This document shows, in pieces, positions 36,571 through 45,377 of a stretch of DNA of 64,000 nt. The notes beneath the pieces were generated by a model, which saw nothing but the letters and a program-made list of their open reading frames with translations, was not told where the DNA came from and made no database searches. The translations under genes were made by a program, and so were the position numbers. Source of the stretch: Crocinitomix catalasitica ATCC 23190 (GTDB taxonomy: Bacteria; Bacteroidota; Bacteroidia; Flavobacteriales_D; Crocinitomicaceae); NCBI RefSeq assembly GCF_000621625.1, contig NZ_JHXV01000001.1, positions 1 through 64,000 of the forward strand, in the 5' to 3' direction. Numbering within the stretch: the first letter of the stretch is position 1; every line of letters starts with the position of its first letter.

Positions 36571-36686
36571 ATGATAGTTATTAGATAATAAAACGCTGTG
36601 CTGTTAGATTTTAGATCGCTACGCTTCTTAACCACAGTAGCTTTATGCGAAGGTGGTGCTAGATTTTAGTGCGACGGTCAAACAAA

Positions 36687-37472
36687 CTATTTTAAATTTT
36701 CTGGAATTACACAAACTGGAATGGGAATCATTTTATGTTTGTTGGCACGATTAAATTTGCGGTAAATCGCTAATACTTCACGTTGTCTTTTACTTAGATT
36801 CTCTTCTAATGCAAATTCATTTTCATTAAAAGCCATTGCCCATTCTAATTCAGGATAAGTCGCACCAATTTGACCTTCGTCGGTGCGTTCATCTTCCCAT
36901 AATCCGTCGGTAGGTGCGGCGTTTTGAATGGAATCAATCACGTTTAATTCTTTAGCAATAGCAAACACATCAGTTTTTGTTAAGTCTGCAATTGGACTTA
37001 AATCAACGCCTCCGTCTCCATATTTGGTATAAAAACCAACGCCAAAATCTTCAACTTTATTTCCTGTACCTGCAACCAATAAACCGTTCGCTTGACCGAC
37101 CGCATAAAGTGTGGTCATTCTTATTCTTGCGCGTGTATTGGCCATTGATAAGCCGTGGTTTTGCGCATTGCTAGGTAAAACGGTTTTAAGGGATTCGAAA
37201 GTATCGGTAAGGTTAATGCGGTGATGGCTTACATTAGGGAATTTATCTTCCAATGCAGAGATGTGATCTAATCCTCTATTAACTTCGTTAGGGTTTTGAT
37301 GTATACCCATTTCAACACATATTACGTCAAGACCTGTTTTGGCACAGAGGTAAGAAGTAACGGCGGAATCAATTCCGCCGCTAATTCCTATAATAAAACC
37401 TTTTGAGTGTGCATTTTCAGCATAACTTTTTAGCCAAGTTACAATATGTTCAATAATTTTATTGTACTGCAT
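36687..37472 (-). CDS. nadE: Ammonia-dependent NAD+ synthetase
   Basis: The 261-residue enzyme adenylates nicotinate adenine dinucleotide and amidates it with ammonia to give NAD+. It has the P-loop SGGIDSA (31-37) and the GTGNKVEDFGVGFYTKYGDG block (about 136-155). The size fits the short ammonia-only form without a glutaminase domain. It lies 4 nt downstream of a beta-barrel gene on the same strand, and nadE next to gldB and gldC is a familiar flavobacterial arrangement. Confidence 0.96.
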   Translation of the reverse strand: MQYNKIIEHIVTWLKSYAENAHSKGFIIGISGGIDSAVTSYLCAKTGLDVICVEMGIHQNPNEVNRGLDHISALEDKFPNVSHHRINLTDTFESLKTVLPSNAQNHGLSMANTRARIRMTTLYAVGQANGLLVAGTGNKVEDFGVGFYTKYGDGGVDLSPIADLTKTDVFAIAKELNVIDSIQNAAPTDGLWEDERTDEGQIGATYPELEWAMAFNENEFALEENLSKRQREVLAIYRKFNRANKHKMIPIPVCVIPENLK

Positions 37473-37476
37473 TCAA

Positions 37477-38343
37477 TTAGAAAAGTAATCCTATTTTAAT
37501 CTCAATGATATGTTGAGGATTGTTTTTGATGTCTAAGTTTGTGTATGTGTATTTACCCGGAGCTTCAGCAACTTCAACTTTTTCAACTAAATGACTAGAT
37601 TTTTGATATAAAGCAGGTGTAATTCCGTAAGTGAATCCTCCTTCAAAATAAAGAAAAGTACTGCCAGTAAAATTCCATTCAGCACCACCGTAAATTCCAA
37701 CACCCGTTCTAACAGCTGCTAATCCTTTTTTCACAGCACCTGGTTTCATATTCTCTAGTGTACGACTTTCAGCACCAACTATTCTTGAAAATGTTTCTGC
37801 ACCTTCAGCATTGTTATAACTTGCGTCAAAACCAGTGTCATCCATTCTTACACCTGCTAAAATACTTGTTCTTAAACCGAATTTACCGTAATAAATCATG
37901 CTACCAATTTTATTGGTTTGAAATTTTAAGAATAATGGTATTGTAATATATTTTGCTCTAAATTTTCTTGTTGTTAATTGAAAACCAGTGGTATCTGAGA
38001 ATTCTTCAACTACACCATCCTTAAAGCGTTTAATTTCAGTATCTGTATAAGCATAAAATACTTCGCCTAATCCATTGTCTGCATCGTTACCATAATTCAA
38101 TTTAAATGATTCTAAATCGAATTGAATGCCTAGGGCAAGACCGATGTTTTCATTGAACATGTAATTGCCTCCCATACCAATGGTAAAACCGTTTCCGATA
38201 CCGTTTCTTTCAATTTTATTAGTTTGGATTTTTGTCCAGTTGAATGTTGGTCCTAAAACCAAACCAACTTGGAATTTTTTCTCTTGTGCAAAAAGGCTCG
38301 ACGAAATACCAAGTATTAAAACCGCAGATAGTAACTTTTTCAT
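37477..38343 (-). CDS. PorT-like outer membrane beta-barrel protein
   Basis: The 288-residue protein has a signal peptide (1-19, ending LFAQ) and alternating beta strands with aromatic ends, typical of 8-stranded Bacteroidota barrels (GLVLGPTFNWTKI at the start, HIIEIKIGLLF as the final strand). It resembles the outer membrane beta-barrel/PorT-like family. PorT proper is a T9SS component, but whether this protein works in secretion cannot be read from the sequence. It is probably co-transcribed with nadE and diverges from gldB. Confidence 0.7.
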   Translation of the reverse strand: MKKLLSAVLILGISSSLFAQEKKFQVGLVLGPTFNWTKIQTNKIERNGIGNGFTIGMGGNYMFNENIGLALGIQFDLESFKLNYGNDADNGLGEVFYAYTDTEIKRFKDGVVEEFSDTTGFQLTTRKFRAKYITIPLFLKFQTNKIGSMIYYGKFGLRTSILAGVRMDDTGFDASYNNAEGAETFSRIVGAESRTLENMKPGAVKKGLAAVRTGVGIYGGAEWNFTGSTFLYFEGGFTYGITPALYQKSSHLVEKVEVAEAPGKYTYTNLDIKNNPQHIIEIKIGLLF

Positions 38344-38404
38344 AGTTTTGTAATTATCTATTAATTGAATCTAATTTTATAACAATAATAAGAAATATTC
38401 CTCA

Positions 38405-39418
38405 ATGAAGAATCAATTCAAAACTTTAATCGTGCTTACTTTCGTTATTCTGTCATGTTCGACCGATAAACTGAAAGTTGATGTATCAAATATTGAAGTT
38501 GAGATTCAGTTTGACAGATTCGAAGACAAAATGTTTGACGTGAAGTCAATGTCGGAATTATATGCGGTGAACAAAGAATTGGCAACTGTTGGTGGTGAAT
38601 TATACGATTTTTATATCTATAATATGTTAGGTATGCAACGTGTAAATAAAGATTCTGTGATTGATTATTTATATCGATTTACGCAGGATTCAATTATGCG
38701 TTCTTTAAAATCAGATATTGATGTTGTTTTTAAAGATTTTAGTGCTGAAAAGGGTTTGATCGTTGACTTATTTAAACACTTGAAGTATCATTTACCAGAG
38801 GCGCCAATACCAAATCAAGTGATTACTTATAATAGTGCCTTTAATTATGGTGTTGTTTCTACATCAAATAGAATTGGATTGGGATTGGATATGTATACAG
38901 GGCCAGAAAACAGAAAAATTAGATTGGCAGGTTTTCCTGTTTATATGTCTGATAAAATGCAGCCTCAATATTTACCTGTAGATATAGCAAATAGTTGGCT
39001 AGTAGATAATGTATTTAAGGAGTCTCGAGGAGAGAATTTTTTGGAGGATTTGATTTATTTTGGAAAAATTCATTATGCCATTCGCGCATTATTACCAGAT
39101 TTACCCGAAAATTTAATTCTACGTTATTCTGAACAGGAAATGGAATTTGCCATGGCGAGTGAATATAGCATTTGGCAATATTTAGTTGACAAAGAATGGA
39201 TCTATTCTACAGATATGAAAGTGAACCTACGTTTTTTTGAAGAAGCACCAAGCACCGTTGGTCTTGATGGTTCTCCAGGAAGGTTAGGAAGATTTATTGG
39301 CTGGCGAATGGTTGAATCATACATGGAAAAGAATCCTGATGTGACATTGGCTGATTTATTAGCAGAGGAAAATATTACAAAAGTATTAAAAGCATACAAA
39401 CCGAAATCAAATGAGTAA
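38405..39418 (+). CDS. gldB: Gliding motility lipoprotein GldB
   Basis: The 337-residue protein has a lipoprotein signal (MKNQFKTLIVLTFVILSC, lipid Cys18). The body matches GldB in length and in the blocks FDRFEDKMFD (about 37-46), GLGLDMYTG (about 157-165) and GRFIGWRMVESYM (about 297-309). GldB is a membrane-associated lipoprotein required for gliding in Flavobacterium johnsoniae; homologues also occur in non-gliding relatives. Its stop overlaps the gldC start by 8 nt, so the two are translationally coupled. Confidence 0.92.
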   Translation: MKNQFKTLIVLTFVILSCSTDKLKVDVSNIEVEIQFDRFEDKMFDVKSMSELYAVNKELATVGGELYDFYIYNMLGMQRVNKDSVIDYLYRFTQDSIMRSLKSDIDVVFKDFSAEKGLIVDLFKHLKYHLPEAPIPNQVITYNSAFNYGVVSTSNRIGLGLDMYTGPENRKIRLAGFPVYMSDKMQPQYLPVDIANSWLVDNVFKESRGENFLEDLIYFGKIHYAIRALLPDLPENLILRYSEQEMEFAMASEYSIWQYLVDKEWIYSTDMKVNLRFFEEAPSTVGLDGSPGRLGRFIGWRMVESYMEKNPDVTLADLLAEENITKVLKAYKPKSNE

Positions 39419-39755
39419 ATTGAAAAAATCTAAGATTGAAATTGAAGTATTGACAAATGAAAACAACTTGCCAGAGCAAATTATTTGGTCGGCGGCTGAA
39501 GGTGGAATTGATAAAGAAAGTGCTGAAGCAATGATCCTTTCGTTTTGGGATAAGAAAGCGAATACTGCAATGCGAATTGATTTGTGGAATAAGGAATTTA
39601 CGGTAGATGATATGAAGAAGTTTATGCATCAAACCCTGATTACAATGGCAGATTCGTTCGAGAAAGCGACGGGTGAAAAGAATATGGCTGAAGATCTTCG
39701 TGATTATTGCCAACATTTCGCAGAAAAAATGGGAATCTTACCTCCTTTAAGTTAA
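39411..39755 (+). CDS. gldC: Gliding motility protein GldC
   Basis: The 114-residue soluble protein matches GldC in size and sequence pattern (KIEIEVLTNENNLPEQI, then MADSFEKATGEKNMAEDLRD). GldC is a small cytoplasmic protein that enhances gliding in F. johnsoniae; its biochemical role is not established. It overlaps gldB by 8 nt, and a terminator hairpin overlaps its stop codon. Confidence 0.92.
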   Translation: MSKLKKSKIEIEVLTNENNLPEQIIWSAAEGGIDKESAEAMILSFWDKKANTAMRIDLWNKEFTVDDMKKFMHQTLITMADSFEKATGEKNMAEDLRDYCQHFAEKMGILPPLS

Positions 39756-39771
39756 GCTTAAAGAGTTTTTT
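39745..39771 (+). terminator. Terminator of gldBC
   Basis: The perfect 7 bp stem CTTTAAG/CTTAAAG with a 5 nt loop overlaps the gldC stop codon and is followed 2 nt later by T6. Confidence 0.7.
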
Positions 39772-39787
39772 CGCTAGTATTTAGTGT

Positions 39788-40017
39788 CTAAGTAGTCTTT
39801 ATCTTTTGTCTATACAATTTACTGTAGTGATATAATAGATGAAGGATTAAAGACTGTCTGTCTTTGGTCCTTTGAATTGTACTGGTTATTTTTTTGAATT
39901 CGAACATTGCATTGAGTCGCAATTCGTCAAAGCAGAATGACGAACTGAAAATAGCTGTCAAAAATCTCTATTGAAGAATTTAATTCCAAATGATTGTTTT
40001 GACTTCTAGTCTTTTAC
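39788..40017. repeat. Intergenic region with AAAGAC-like tracts and a small hairpin
   Basis: Between gldC and engB I see no gene. The plus strand carries AGTCTTTATCTTTTGTCT, AAAGACTGTCTGTCTTTGG and TAGTCTTTTAC segments, resembling the tract at 22950-22991 mostly in the opposite orientation. A perfect 7 bp hairpin (TTCGTCA/TGACGAA) lies at 39923-39944. These look like degraded dispersed repeats. Confidence 0.4.
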
Positions 40018-40653
40018 TTATTTTTTTTGTTTTTTTTCAGGGACATAATCAGAGAAATCCGTCGTTTTATTACATTCTTCAATGTAGTCTAGAATTTCAT
40101 CACGTCCTGAAAAATCAACAGAAGAAGATATAAAATGCGGTGGCATTTCTTCCCAAATTTTTAACATTTCACGTTTGTAAAAATTATAAAAATTTCCAAG
40201 TTTGTTATTGTTTAATTTGTCGGTTTTAGTGAAGATCATTGAGAAAGGAATGCCTTTTTCTCCAAGGTATCCCATAAATTCCAGGTCAATTGATTGAGGT
40301 TCTAATCGGCTATCAATCAAAACGAATACATTAACAAGGTTGGCTCTTGTTTCCATATATTCGGCAATAAATGTTTTCCATTTATGTCTTTGTTGATGTC
40401 CTGCTTTCGCAAAACCATAGCCCGGTAAATCAACTAAATACCATTCCTTATTGATTAAAAAATGATTGATTAATTGTGTCTTTCCTGGTTTTCCAGATGT
40501 TTTAGCCAATTTTTTATTATTGGTTAACATATTAATTAAAGACGATTTGCCGACATTAGATCGACCAATAAAAGCATATTCGGGCATGTTCGGTTCTGGA
40601 CACCGATTTACCACCATATTACTAATTACAAATTCAGCTGTTTTTATAACCAT
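40018..40653 (-). CDS. engB: Ribosome biogenesis GTPase EngB/YihA
   Basis: The ATG at 40653 gives a 211-residue GTPase with GRSNVGKSS (G1, 30-38), a GKPGKTQ switch region (about 54-60), DLPGYG (G3) and TKTDK (G4). EngB helps assemble the large ribosomal subunit and is usually essential. The upstream in-frame TTG at 40683 lies in sequence that does not resemble the family. The deoxynucleoside kinase gene lies just upstream on the same strand. Confidence 0.95.
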   Translation of the reverse strand: MVIKTAEFVISNMVVNRCPEPNMPEYAFIGRSNVGKSSLINMLTNNKKLAKTSGKPGKTQLINHFLINKEWYLVDLPGYGFAKAGHQQRHKWKTFIAEYMETRANLVNVFVLIDSRLEPQSIDLEFMGYLGEKGIPFSMIFTKTDKLNNNKLGNFYNFYKREMLKIWEEMPPHFISSSVDFSGRDEILDYIEECNKTTDFSDYVPEKKQKK

Positions 40654-40699
40654 TGTATTGTAAAACTGGCAAATGAATGCCAAGATAATTATCGATTAT

Positions 40700-41314
40700 T
40701 TAGAATAAGCCGTTTATCTCGGCATCAATCGAGTTGATTATTGTTCCTAAATCATTTGCATCTTCGTGGAAGTTGTTATTGTCAACATCAATCACAATTA
40801 ATTTACCGCGATCATAAGTCGAAATCCATGCTTCGTATCTTTCATTTAAACGTTTTAAATAATCTAAACGAATACTCTCTTCGTACTCTCGTCCTCGTTT
40901 TTGAATTTGGTTCACCAACGTTGGAACGCTTGCTTTTAAATAGATTAATACGTCGGGAGCAGAAATAAATGATTCTAACAAGTTGAACAGAGAAAAATAA
41001 TTTTCAAAATCTCTTGTTGTCATCAAGCCCATCGAGTGAAGATTGGGTGCAAATATATATGCGTCTTCATAAATCGTACGATCTTGAATAACGTTTGTTG
41101 AATTGTTTTTTATTTCTTGAATTTGGGTAAAACGACTATTCAAATAATAGATTTGCAGGTTAAAGGACCAACGCTGCATGTCTTCATAAAAGTCATTTAA
41201 ATACGGGTTTTGTTCAACATCTTCAAAATGGGTATCCCATCCATAATGTTTTGCTAACAATTTGGTTAACGTCGTTTTACCAGCGCCTATATTTCCTGCT
41301 ACAGCTATATGCAT
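40700..41314 (-). CDS. Deoxynucleoside kinase
   Basis: The 204-residue protein has the P-loop GNIGAGKTT (7-15), the DRTIYED segment (about 75-81, a DRS-like motif of the dNK family) and a RGREYE lid (about 137-142). The family phosphorylates deoxynucleosides for nucleotide salvage; the choice of base cannot be settled here. It reads in the same direction as engB, which begins about 46 nt further on, and diverges from the EamA transporter. Confidence 0.9.
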   Translation of the reverse strand: MHIAVAGNIGAGKTTLTKLLAKHYGWDTHFEDVEQNPYLNDFYEDMQRWSFNLQIYYLNSRFTQIQEIKNNSTNVIQDRTIYEDAYIFAPNLHSMGLMTTRDFENYFSLFNLLESFISAPDVLIYLKASVPTLVNQIQKRGREYEESIRLDYLKRLNERYEAWISTYDRGKLIVIDVDNNNFHEDANDLGTIINSIDAEINGLF

Positions 41315-41416
41315 ATCCTTTAATTTTTGGAGATATAAAATTAGGAATAAATTTCGTTTGTTGTCGGTCTAAATCAATTCTTTTAAGAAAATAAATATTG
41401 CTGTTGTAAAAGACTG

Positions 41417-41424
41417 TAAATTTG
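41417..41424 (+). promoter_or_regulatory. Putative -7 element for the EamA transporter
   Basis: TAAATTTG matches TAnnTTTG. The ATG at 41431 is only 6 nt away, so the transcript would be nearly leaderless. An in-frame TTG at 41422 lies inside the box and is unlikely to be the start. Confidence 0.5.
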
Positions 41425-41430
41425 CCGCAA

Positions 41431-42330
41431 ATGAAAAAAGAATTTTTGTCTTGGTTCCTATTGGTTTTTCTTTCTGTTATATGGGGGAGTTCATTCATTT
41501 TAATGGAAAGATCAATGAGCCCTTTGGGAAATGAAATGGTGCTCGGTCCGTTTCAAGTTGGCAGTATGCGAATAGTGATTGCAAGTTTGGTTTTGTTGCC
41601 AATTGCTTTAAGGCATATTAAAAAATTGAACAAAGAAAATTTTGGTTGGCTATTAATTACTGGACTTTGTGGTAATTTTTTTCCAGCGCTATTATTTACA
41701 CTCGCTGAAACTGGAATAGAAAGCTCTTTGGCGGGATTGTTAAATATGGGGACTTCCATATTTGTTGTTTTGATAGGTATCTTGGCTTATAAGGTTATTC
41801 CTAATAAATGGCAAATAATAGGTATGATAATGGCCATTTTTGGTTTGTTTAAAATCTTTTGGAATCAAATTCATTTCGAATCGAATAATTTGAATTACGC
41901 TTTGCTGGTTTTTATAGCTACTATCTGTTATGCCATTAGTTTAACAACAATTAAGTATAAGCTGTCACATATGAAACCGCTAGTAATAACTGCGCTAAGT
42001 TTTTTAATGATTTTACTTCCCGCTATTGTTGTCGCAATGTTTACAAAAGCATATCAACCTATAGTTCAGCACGAATTAGGTGGTTTGGCTGTAGGTTACT
42101 TAATTATTTTAAGTGTTGTGGGGACAGCGTTGGCTGTTTTTATGTTTAATAATTTGGTGGCTATTTCAAGTCCCATCTTTTCTTCAGGGGTAACCTATTT
42201 AATTCCAATCGTAGCTGTCTTAATCGGTGTTTGGGATGGCGAACAATTTGCCTTAGAAAATATTATTTGGATACTATTGATTCTGATTGGTGTATATTTT
42301 ATGAATAAAAAGCTAAGGCCTTCAAAATAA
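41431..42330 (+). CDS. EamA/DMT-family transporter
   Basis: The protein (299 residues from the ATG at 41431) has ten hydrophobic segments in two halves, the EamA pattern of drug/metabolite transporters. The first helix contains SVIWGSSFI, the typical WG(S/T)(S/N)F motif, and the second half ends with LIPIVAVLIGV and a short basic tail. It is an inner-membrane exporter or permease of unknown substrate. It is bounded by a divergent kinase gene and the rplU promoter. Confidence 0.9.
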   Translation: MKKEFLSWFLLVFLSVIWGSSFILMERSMSPLGNEMVLGPFQVGSMRIVIASLVLLPIALRHIKKLNKENFGWLLITGLCGNFFPALLFTLAETGIESSLAGLLNMGTSIFVVLIGILAYKVIPNKWQIIGMIMAIFGLFKIFWNQIHFESNNLNYALLVFIATICYAISLTTIKYKLSHMKPLVITALSFLMILLPAIVVAMFTKAYQPIVQHELGGLAVGYLIILSVVGTALAVFMFNNLVAISSPIFSSGVTYLIPIVAVLIGVWDGEQFALENIIWILLILIGVYFMNKKLRPSK

Positions 42331-42344
42331 ATTAAGATTGCATT

Positions 42345-42375
42345 GTTGATATATTAAATTTAATCCCTACTTTTG
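42345..42375 (+). promoter_or_regulatory. Promoter of rplU-rpmA
   Basis: GTTG (42345-42348), a 19 nt spacer and TACTTTTG (42368-42375) match the -33/-7 pattern with one mismatch in the -33 box. The ATG follows 36 nt after the -7 box. Confidence 0.6.
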
Positions 42376-42410
42376 TCGTCCTAAATAATTTTATAAATAG
42401 AAAATTTGTT

Positions 42411-42722
42411 ATGTACGCAATTGTAGAAATAGCAGGCCAACAATTTAAAGTTGAAAAAGACCAGCAGATTTTCGTTCATCGATTAGCACAAGAAGAAGGT
42501 TCAAAAGTTGATTTTGACAATGTTCTTTTAATCGATAATGACGGAAAAGTAAATGTAGGCGCCCCAGCTATTAAAGGAGCAGTAGTATCAGCTTCCGTGG
42601 TAAAACACGTTAAAGGAGATAAAGTAATCATTTTCCGAAAGAAAAGAAGAAAAGGTTACGTAAAACAAAATGGTCACAGACAATCGTTTACTGAGATCAA
42701 AATTGATAAAATTAACGTTTAA
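42411..42722 (+). CDS. rplU: 50S ribosomal protein L21
   Basis: The 103-residue protein has the normal short L21 length, with [17 protein letters not shown] at the start and the [19 protein letters not shown] signature (about 79-97). It binds 23S rRNA domain I near L20. I recall that some flavobacterial L21 proteins carry a Lys/Ala-rich C-terminal extension; this one has none, but the neighbouring L27 does. It heads the rplU-rpmA operon. Confidence 0.97.
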   Translation: MYAIVEIAGQQFKVEKDQQIFVHRLAQEEGSKVDFDNVLLIDNDGKVNVGAPAIKGAVVSASVVKHVKGDKVIIFRKKRRKGYVKQNGHRQSFTEIKIDKINV

Positions 42723-42768
42723 TAAATTTAATTCTTTCATTTAATTGAAAGATAAAAATATTTGAGAT

Positions 42769-43416
42769 ATGGCACATAAGAAAGGAGTCGGAAGTTCGAA
42801 GAATGGTAGAGAATCAGAATCGAAACGCCTTGGTGTTAAAATTTTTGGTGGACAAGCTGCAATAGCTGGTAATATCATTATAAGACAAAGAGGGACTAAG
42901 CATCACCCAGGAGCGAATGTAGGGATTGGTAAAGATCATACATTATATGCACTTACTGATGGTTTAGTTGCATTCAGAAAAAAGAAAAACAATAGATCAT
43001 TCGTATCTGTCGTTCCTTTTGATGTTGAAACTGTTCCAACTAAAGGAGAAAGTCCAGCAAAAGAAGTAGCTTCAAAGAAAACTGCTGTTCGTGCTGAGGC
43101 ACCTGCAAAAGAAGAAGTGAAAAAAGAAGCGCCTAAGAAAGCAGCTGCAAAGTCTGCAAAAGGTGATGATTTAACAAAAATTGAAGGTGTTGGACCAAAA
43201 TTAGCTTCTGTATTAAATGAAGGTGGTTTGAATTCTTATGCTGAAGTAGCTGCTGCATCTGTTGCTGATATCCAAAAGATATTAGACGAAGCAGAAGGTA
43301 ACTATGCAAGATTTAGTCCTGATACATGGCCGCAACAAGCACAATTAGCTGCTGATGGTAAATGGGACGAATTGAAAGTTCTTCAAGATGAATTAGACGG
43401 AGGAAAGAAGAAATAA
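42769..43416 (+). CDS. rpmA: 50S ribosomal protein L27 fused to a helix-hairpin-helix domain
   Basis: The 215-residue protein is more than twice the usual L27 length. Residues 1-85 are a standard L27 ([19 protein letters not shown], then [20 protein letters not shown]), whose N-terminus reaches the peptidyl transferase centre. Residues 86-131 are a Lys/Ala/Pro/Glu linker. Residues 133-212 form a helix-hairpin-helix-like module: [19 protein letters not shown], then [18 protein letters not shown]. The extension may contact rRNA or other nucleic acid at the subunit surface. The frame is open throughout and ends at a terminator. Confidence 0.95.
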   Translation: MAHKKGVGSSKNGRESESKRLGVKIFGGQAAIAGNIIIRQRGTKHHPGANVGIGKDHTLYALTDGLVAFRKKKNNRSFVSVVPFDVETVPTKGESPAKEVASKKTAVRAEAPAKEEVKKEAPKKAAAKSAKGDDLTKIEGVGPKLASVLNEGGLNSYAEVAAASVADIQKILDEAEGNYARFSPDTWPQQAQLAADGKWDELKVLQDELDGGKKK

Positions 43417-43438
43417 TTCTTTTCAACTTATAAAATTG

Positions 43439-43474
43439 AAACTCCTCTCGGCTTTGCTGAAAGGAGTTTTTTTT
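43439..43474 (+). terminator. Terminator of rplU-rpmA
   Basis: The stem AAACTCCT/AGGAGTTT with a 15 nt loop is followed by a T-rich tract, 22 nt past the rpmA stop. Confidence 0.85.
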
Positions 43475-43533
43475 ATGCCCAAATTGCCCGAATAACCAAC
43501 GACAATTTATACTTTTATAAAAAAATAATATTA

Positions 43534-44808
43534 ATGTTAGAATTAGCTAGAATTCGAAAAGAAAAAGAGACAATAATTGAACGGTTGAAGTTGAGAAATT
43601 TTGACGGAAAAGAATTAATTGAAAACATTCTTGTTTTAGATGGGAATTGGCGTGAGTCAAAACAGGAGTTAGAGAAGATTGCTGCTGAATCAAATCAATT
43701 AGCGAAGTCTATCGGTTCATTGTTCAAAGAAGGTAAACAAGACGAAGCGAATAAAGCAAAAGCTAGAGCAGGTGAGTTGAAAGAGCTTGAAAAGAATGCA
43801 AAAGAAGCTATGAATGCTTACGCTGAAAAATTGCAAGCTGCCCTCTATGAAGTTCCGAATGTCCCTAATCCTTCAGTTCCAGCCGGGAATTCGGACGAGG
43901 ACAATGAAGTTTTATCTAATTCTGGAACTATTCCAACAAAATTGGATTTTTGGCAACCGCATTGGGAATTAGCTAAAAAATATGATATTATTGATTTTGA
44001 AGTAGGTGTGAAGGTGACAGGTGCTGGATTTCCTTTTTATAAAGGTCAAGGGGCTAGATTACAACGTGCATTAATCAATTTTTTCTTAGATCAAGCTCGA
44101 GATAATGGCTATACAGAAATAATACCTCCATTTGTGGTAAATGAAGCTTCTGGAATTGGAACAGGACAATTGCCGGATAAAGAAGGACAAATGTATCATG
44201 CTACCATAGATGATCTTTATCTGATACCAACAGCTGAAATTCCTTTAACTAATATGTATAGAAATGAATTGGTGAAATCAACTGATTTGCCAATCAAATT
44301 AACTGGATATACGCCATGTTTTAGACGTGAAGCGGGTTCTTACGGAAGTGATGTAAGAGGGTTGAATAGGTTGCACCAATTCGATAAAGTAGAGTTGGTA
44401 CGCATCGAACATCCTGACAATTCGTATGCTGTTTTAGATGAAATGGTAAAATATGTACAGGATATTTTAACTAAATTAGAATTGCCATATAGAACATTAA
44501 GATTATGCGGTGGTGATCTTGGTTTTACCTCTGCTTTAACATTCGATTTGGAAGTTTATTCAGCTGCACAAGATAAATGGTTAGAAGTGAGTTCTGTTTC
44601 AAATTTCGAAACTTTTCAAGCGAATCGTTTGAAATTGAGGTTTAAAGATGAAAACAACAATAAACAATTGGTGCATACGTTGAATGGAAGTGCCCTGGCA
44701 TTGCCGCGAATCTTAGCAGCGTTATTGGAGAATAACCAAACAGAAGAAGGTATTAAAATTCCTGCAGCTCTTGTACCATATACAGGATTTGATATCATAA
44801 AAAATTAA
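43534..44808 (+). CDS. serS: Seryl-tRNA synthetase
   Basis: The 424-residue class II synthetase charges tRNA-Ser (and tRNA-Sec where present). It has the long N-terminal coiled coil (about 25-105), the TAEIPLTN block (about 231-238), motif 2 FRREAGSYGSDVRGLNRLHQF (starting near 268; 20 residues plus F) and motif 3 ALPRILAALLENNQ (about 389-402). The length is normal. A TACTTTTA box near 43511-43518 may be its -7 element. It heads a five-gene run ending with rsmA. Confidence 0.97.
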   Translation: MLELARIRKEKETIIERLKLRNFDGKELIENILVLDGNWRESKQELEKIAAESNQLAKSIGSLFKEGKQDEANKAKARAGELKELEKNAKEAMNAYAEKLQAALYEVPNVPNPSVPAGNSDEDNEVLSNSGTIPTKLDFWQPHWELAKKYDIIDFEVGVKVTGAGFPFYKGQGARLQRALINFFLDQARDNGYTEIIPPFVVNEASGIGTGQLPDKEGQMYHATIDDLYLIPTAEIPLTNMYRNELVKSTDLPIKLTGYTPCFRREAGSYGSDVRGLNRLHQFDKVELVRIEHPDNSYAVLDEMVKYVQDILTKLELPYRTLRLCGGDLGFTSALTFDLEVYSAAQDKWLEVSSVSNFETFQANRLKLRFKDENNNKQLVHTLNGSALALPRILAALLENNQTEEGIKIPAALVPYTGFDIIKN

Positions 44809-44816
44809 ATTTAGAC

Positions 44817-45377
44817 ATGAAAAAATTATTCTATTCGCTTATCGCTATTTTGTTTGTAACTTCAATGACAAGTTGTAATCCTGAAAAACAGTTTGAAAAA
44901 CAATTGGTTCAAATTGATTCGGCACTGGTTGTTATCGATAGTTTGGAAGTGTTAATGGATGGTATAGAATTTGATAGTTTGAAGATGATGGTGGACCATG
45001 TGGTATTAAATGAAGGTTTTGTGAAAAATTTCTATGTTTCGGATACGATCAATGAAAGTTTAGGTAATCATTTAAATGAAGCAAAATCTGTACGTAAAGT
45101 ACTAAAAGGGGTGGAGACTAAGAAAATGTTTTTTGGTGATGAATTAAATGCTTTGAAACATCAATTACAAGATTTAAAAGAAGATGTAAAAGCTGGACTT
45201 TTTTCTGAAGAACAATTAAATAAATACTTAGCAAACGAAATGCAGGCTGTCTTAACCGTGACTTTGTCTTTTGATGATTTTAATAAAAAACAAATTGCTG
45301 AAAAAAAGAGATATTATCACGCAACACCGAGTATAGACGAGTTTATAGAATTATTAAAGCATAATCTTGAAGATTAA
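44817..45377 (+). CDS. Lipoprotein of unknown function, helix-rich
   Basis: The 186-residue protein has a lipoprotein signal (MKKLFYSLIAILFVTSMTSC, lipid Cys20). The rest is acidic and predicted helical, with heptad-like stretches (FEKQLVQIDSALVVIDSLEV and ELNALKHQLQDLKEDV) suggesting a coiled coil. I do not recognise a family. It begins 8 nt after serS and overlaps the next gene by 11 nt, so it is probably translated together with the TPR protein; both are exported. Confidence 0.8.
   Translation: MKKLFYSLIAILFVTSMTSCNPEKQFEKQLVQIDSALVVIDSLEVLMDGIEFDSLKMMVDHVVLNEGFVKNFYVSDTINESLGNHLNEAKSVRKVLKGVETKKMFFGDELNALKHQLQDLKEDVKAGLFSEEQLNKYLANEMQAVLTVTLSFDDFNKKQIAEKKRYYHATPSIDEFIELLKHNLED

Noticed and set aside
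36571-36686. tRNA or small RNA gene between the ferredoxin and nadE
   Set aside because: The segment has repeated TAGATTTTAG words but no cloverleaf, and no tRNA-like structure was found in other gaps either.
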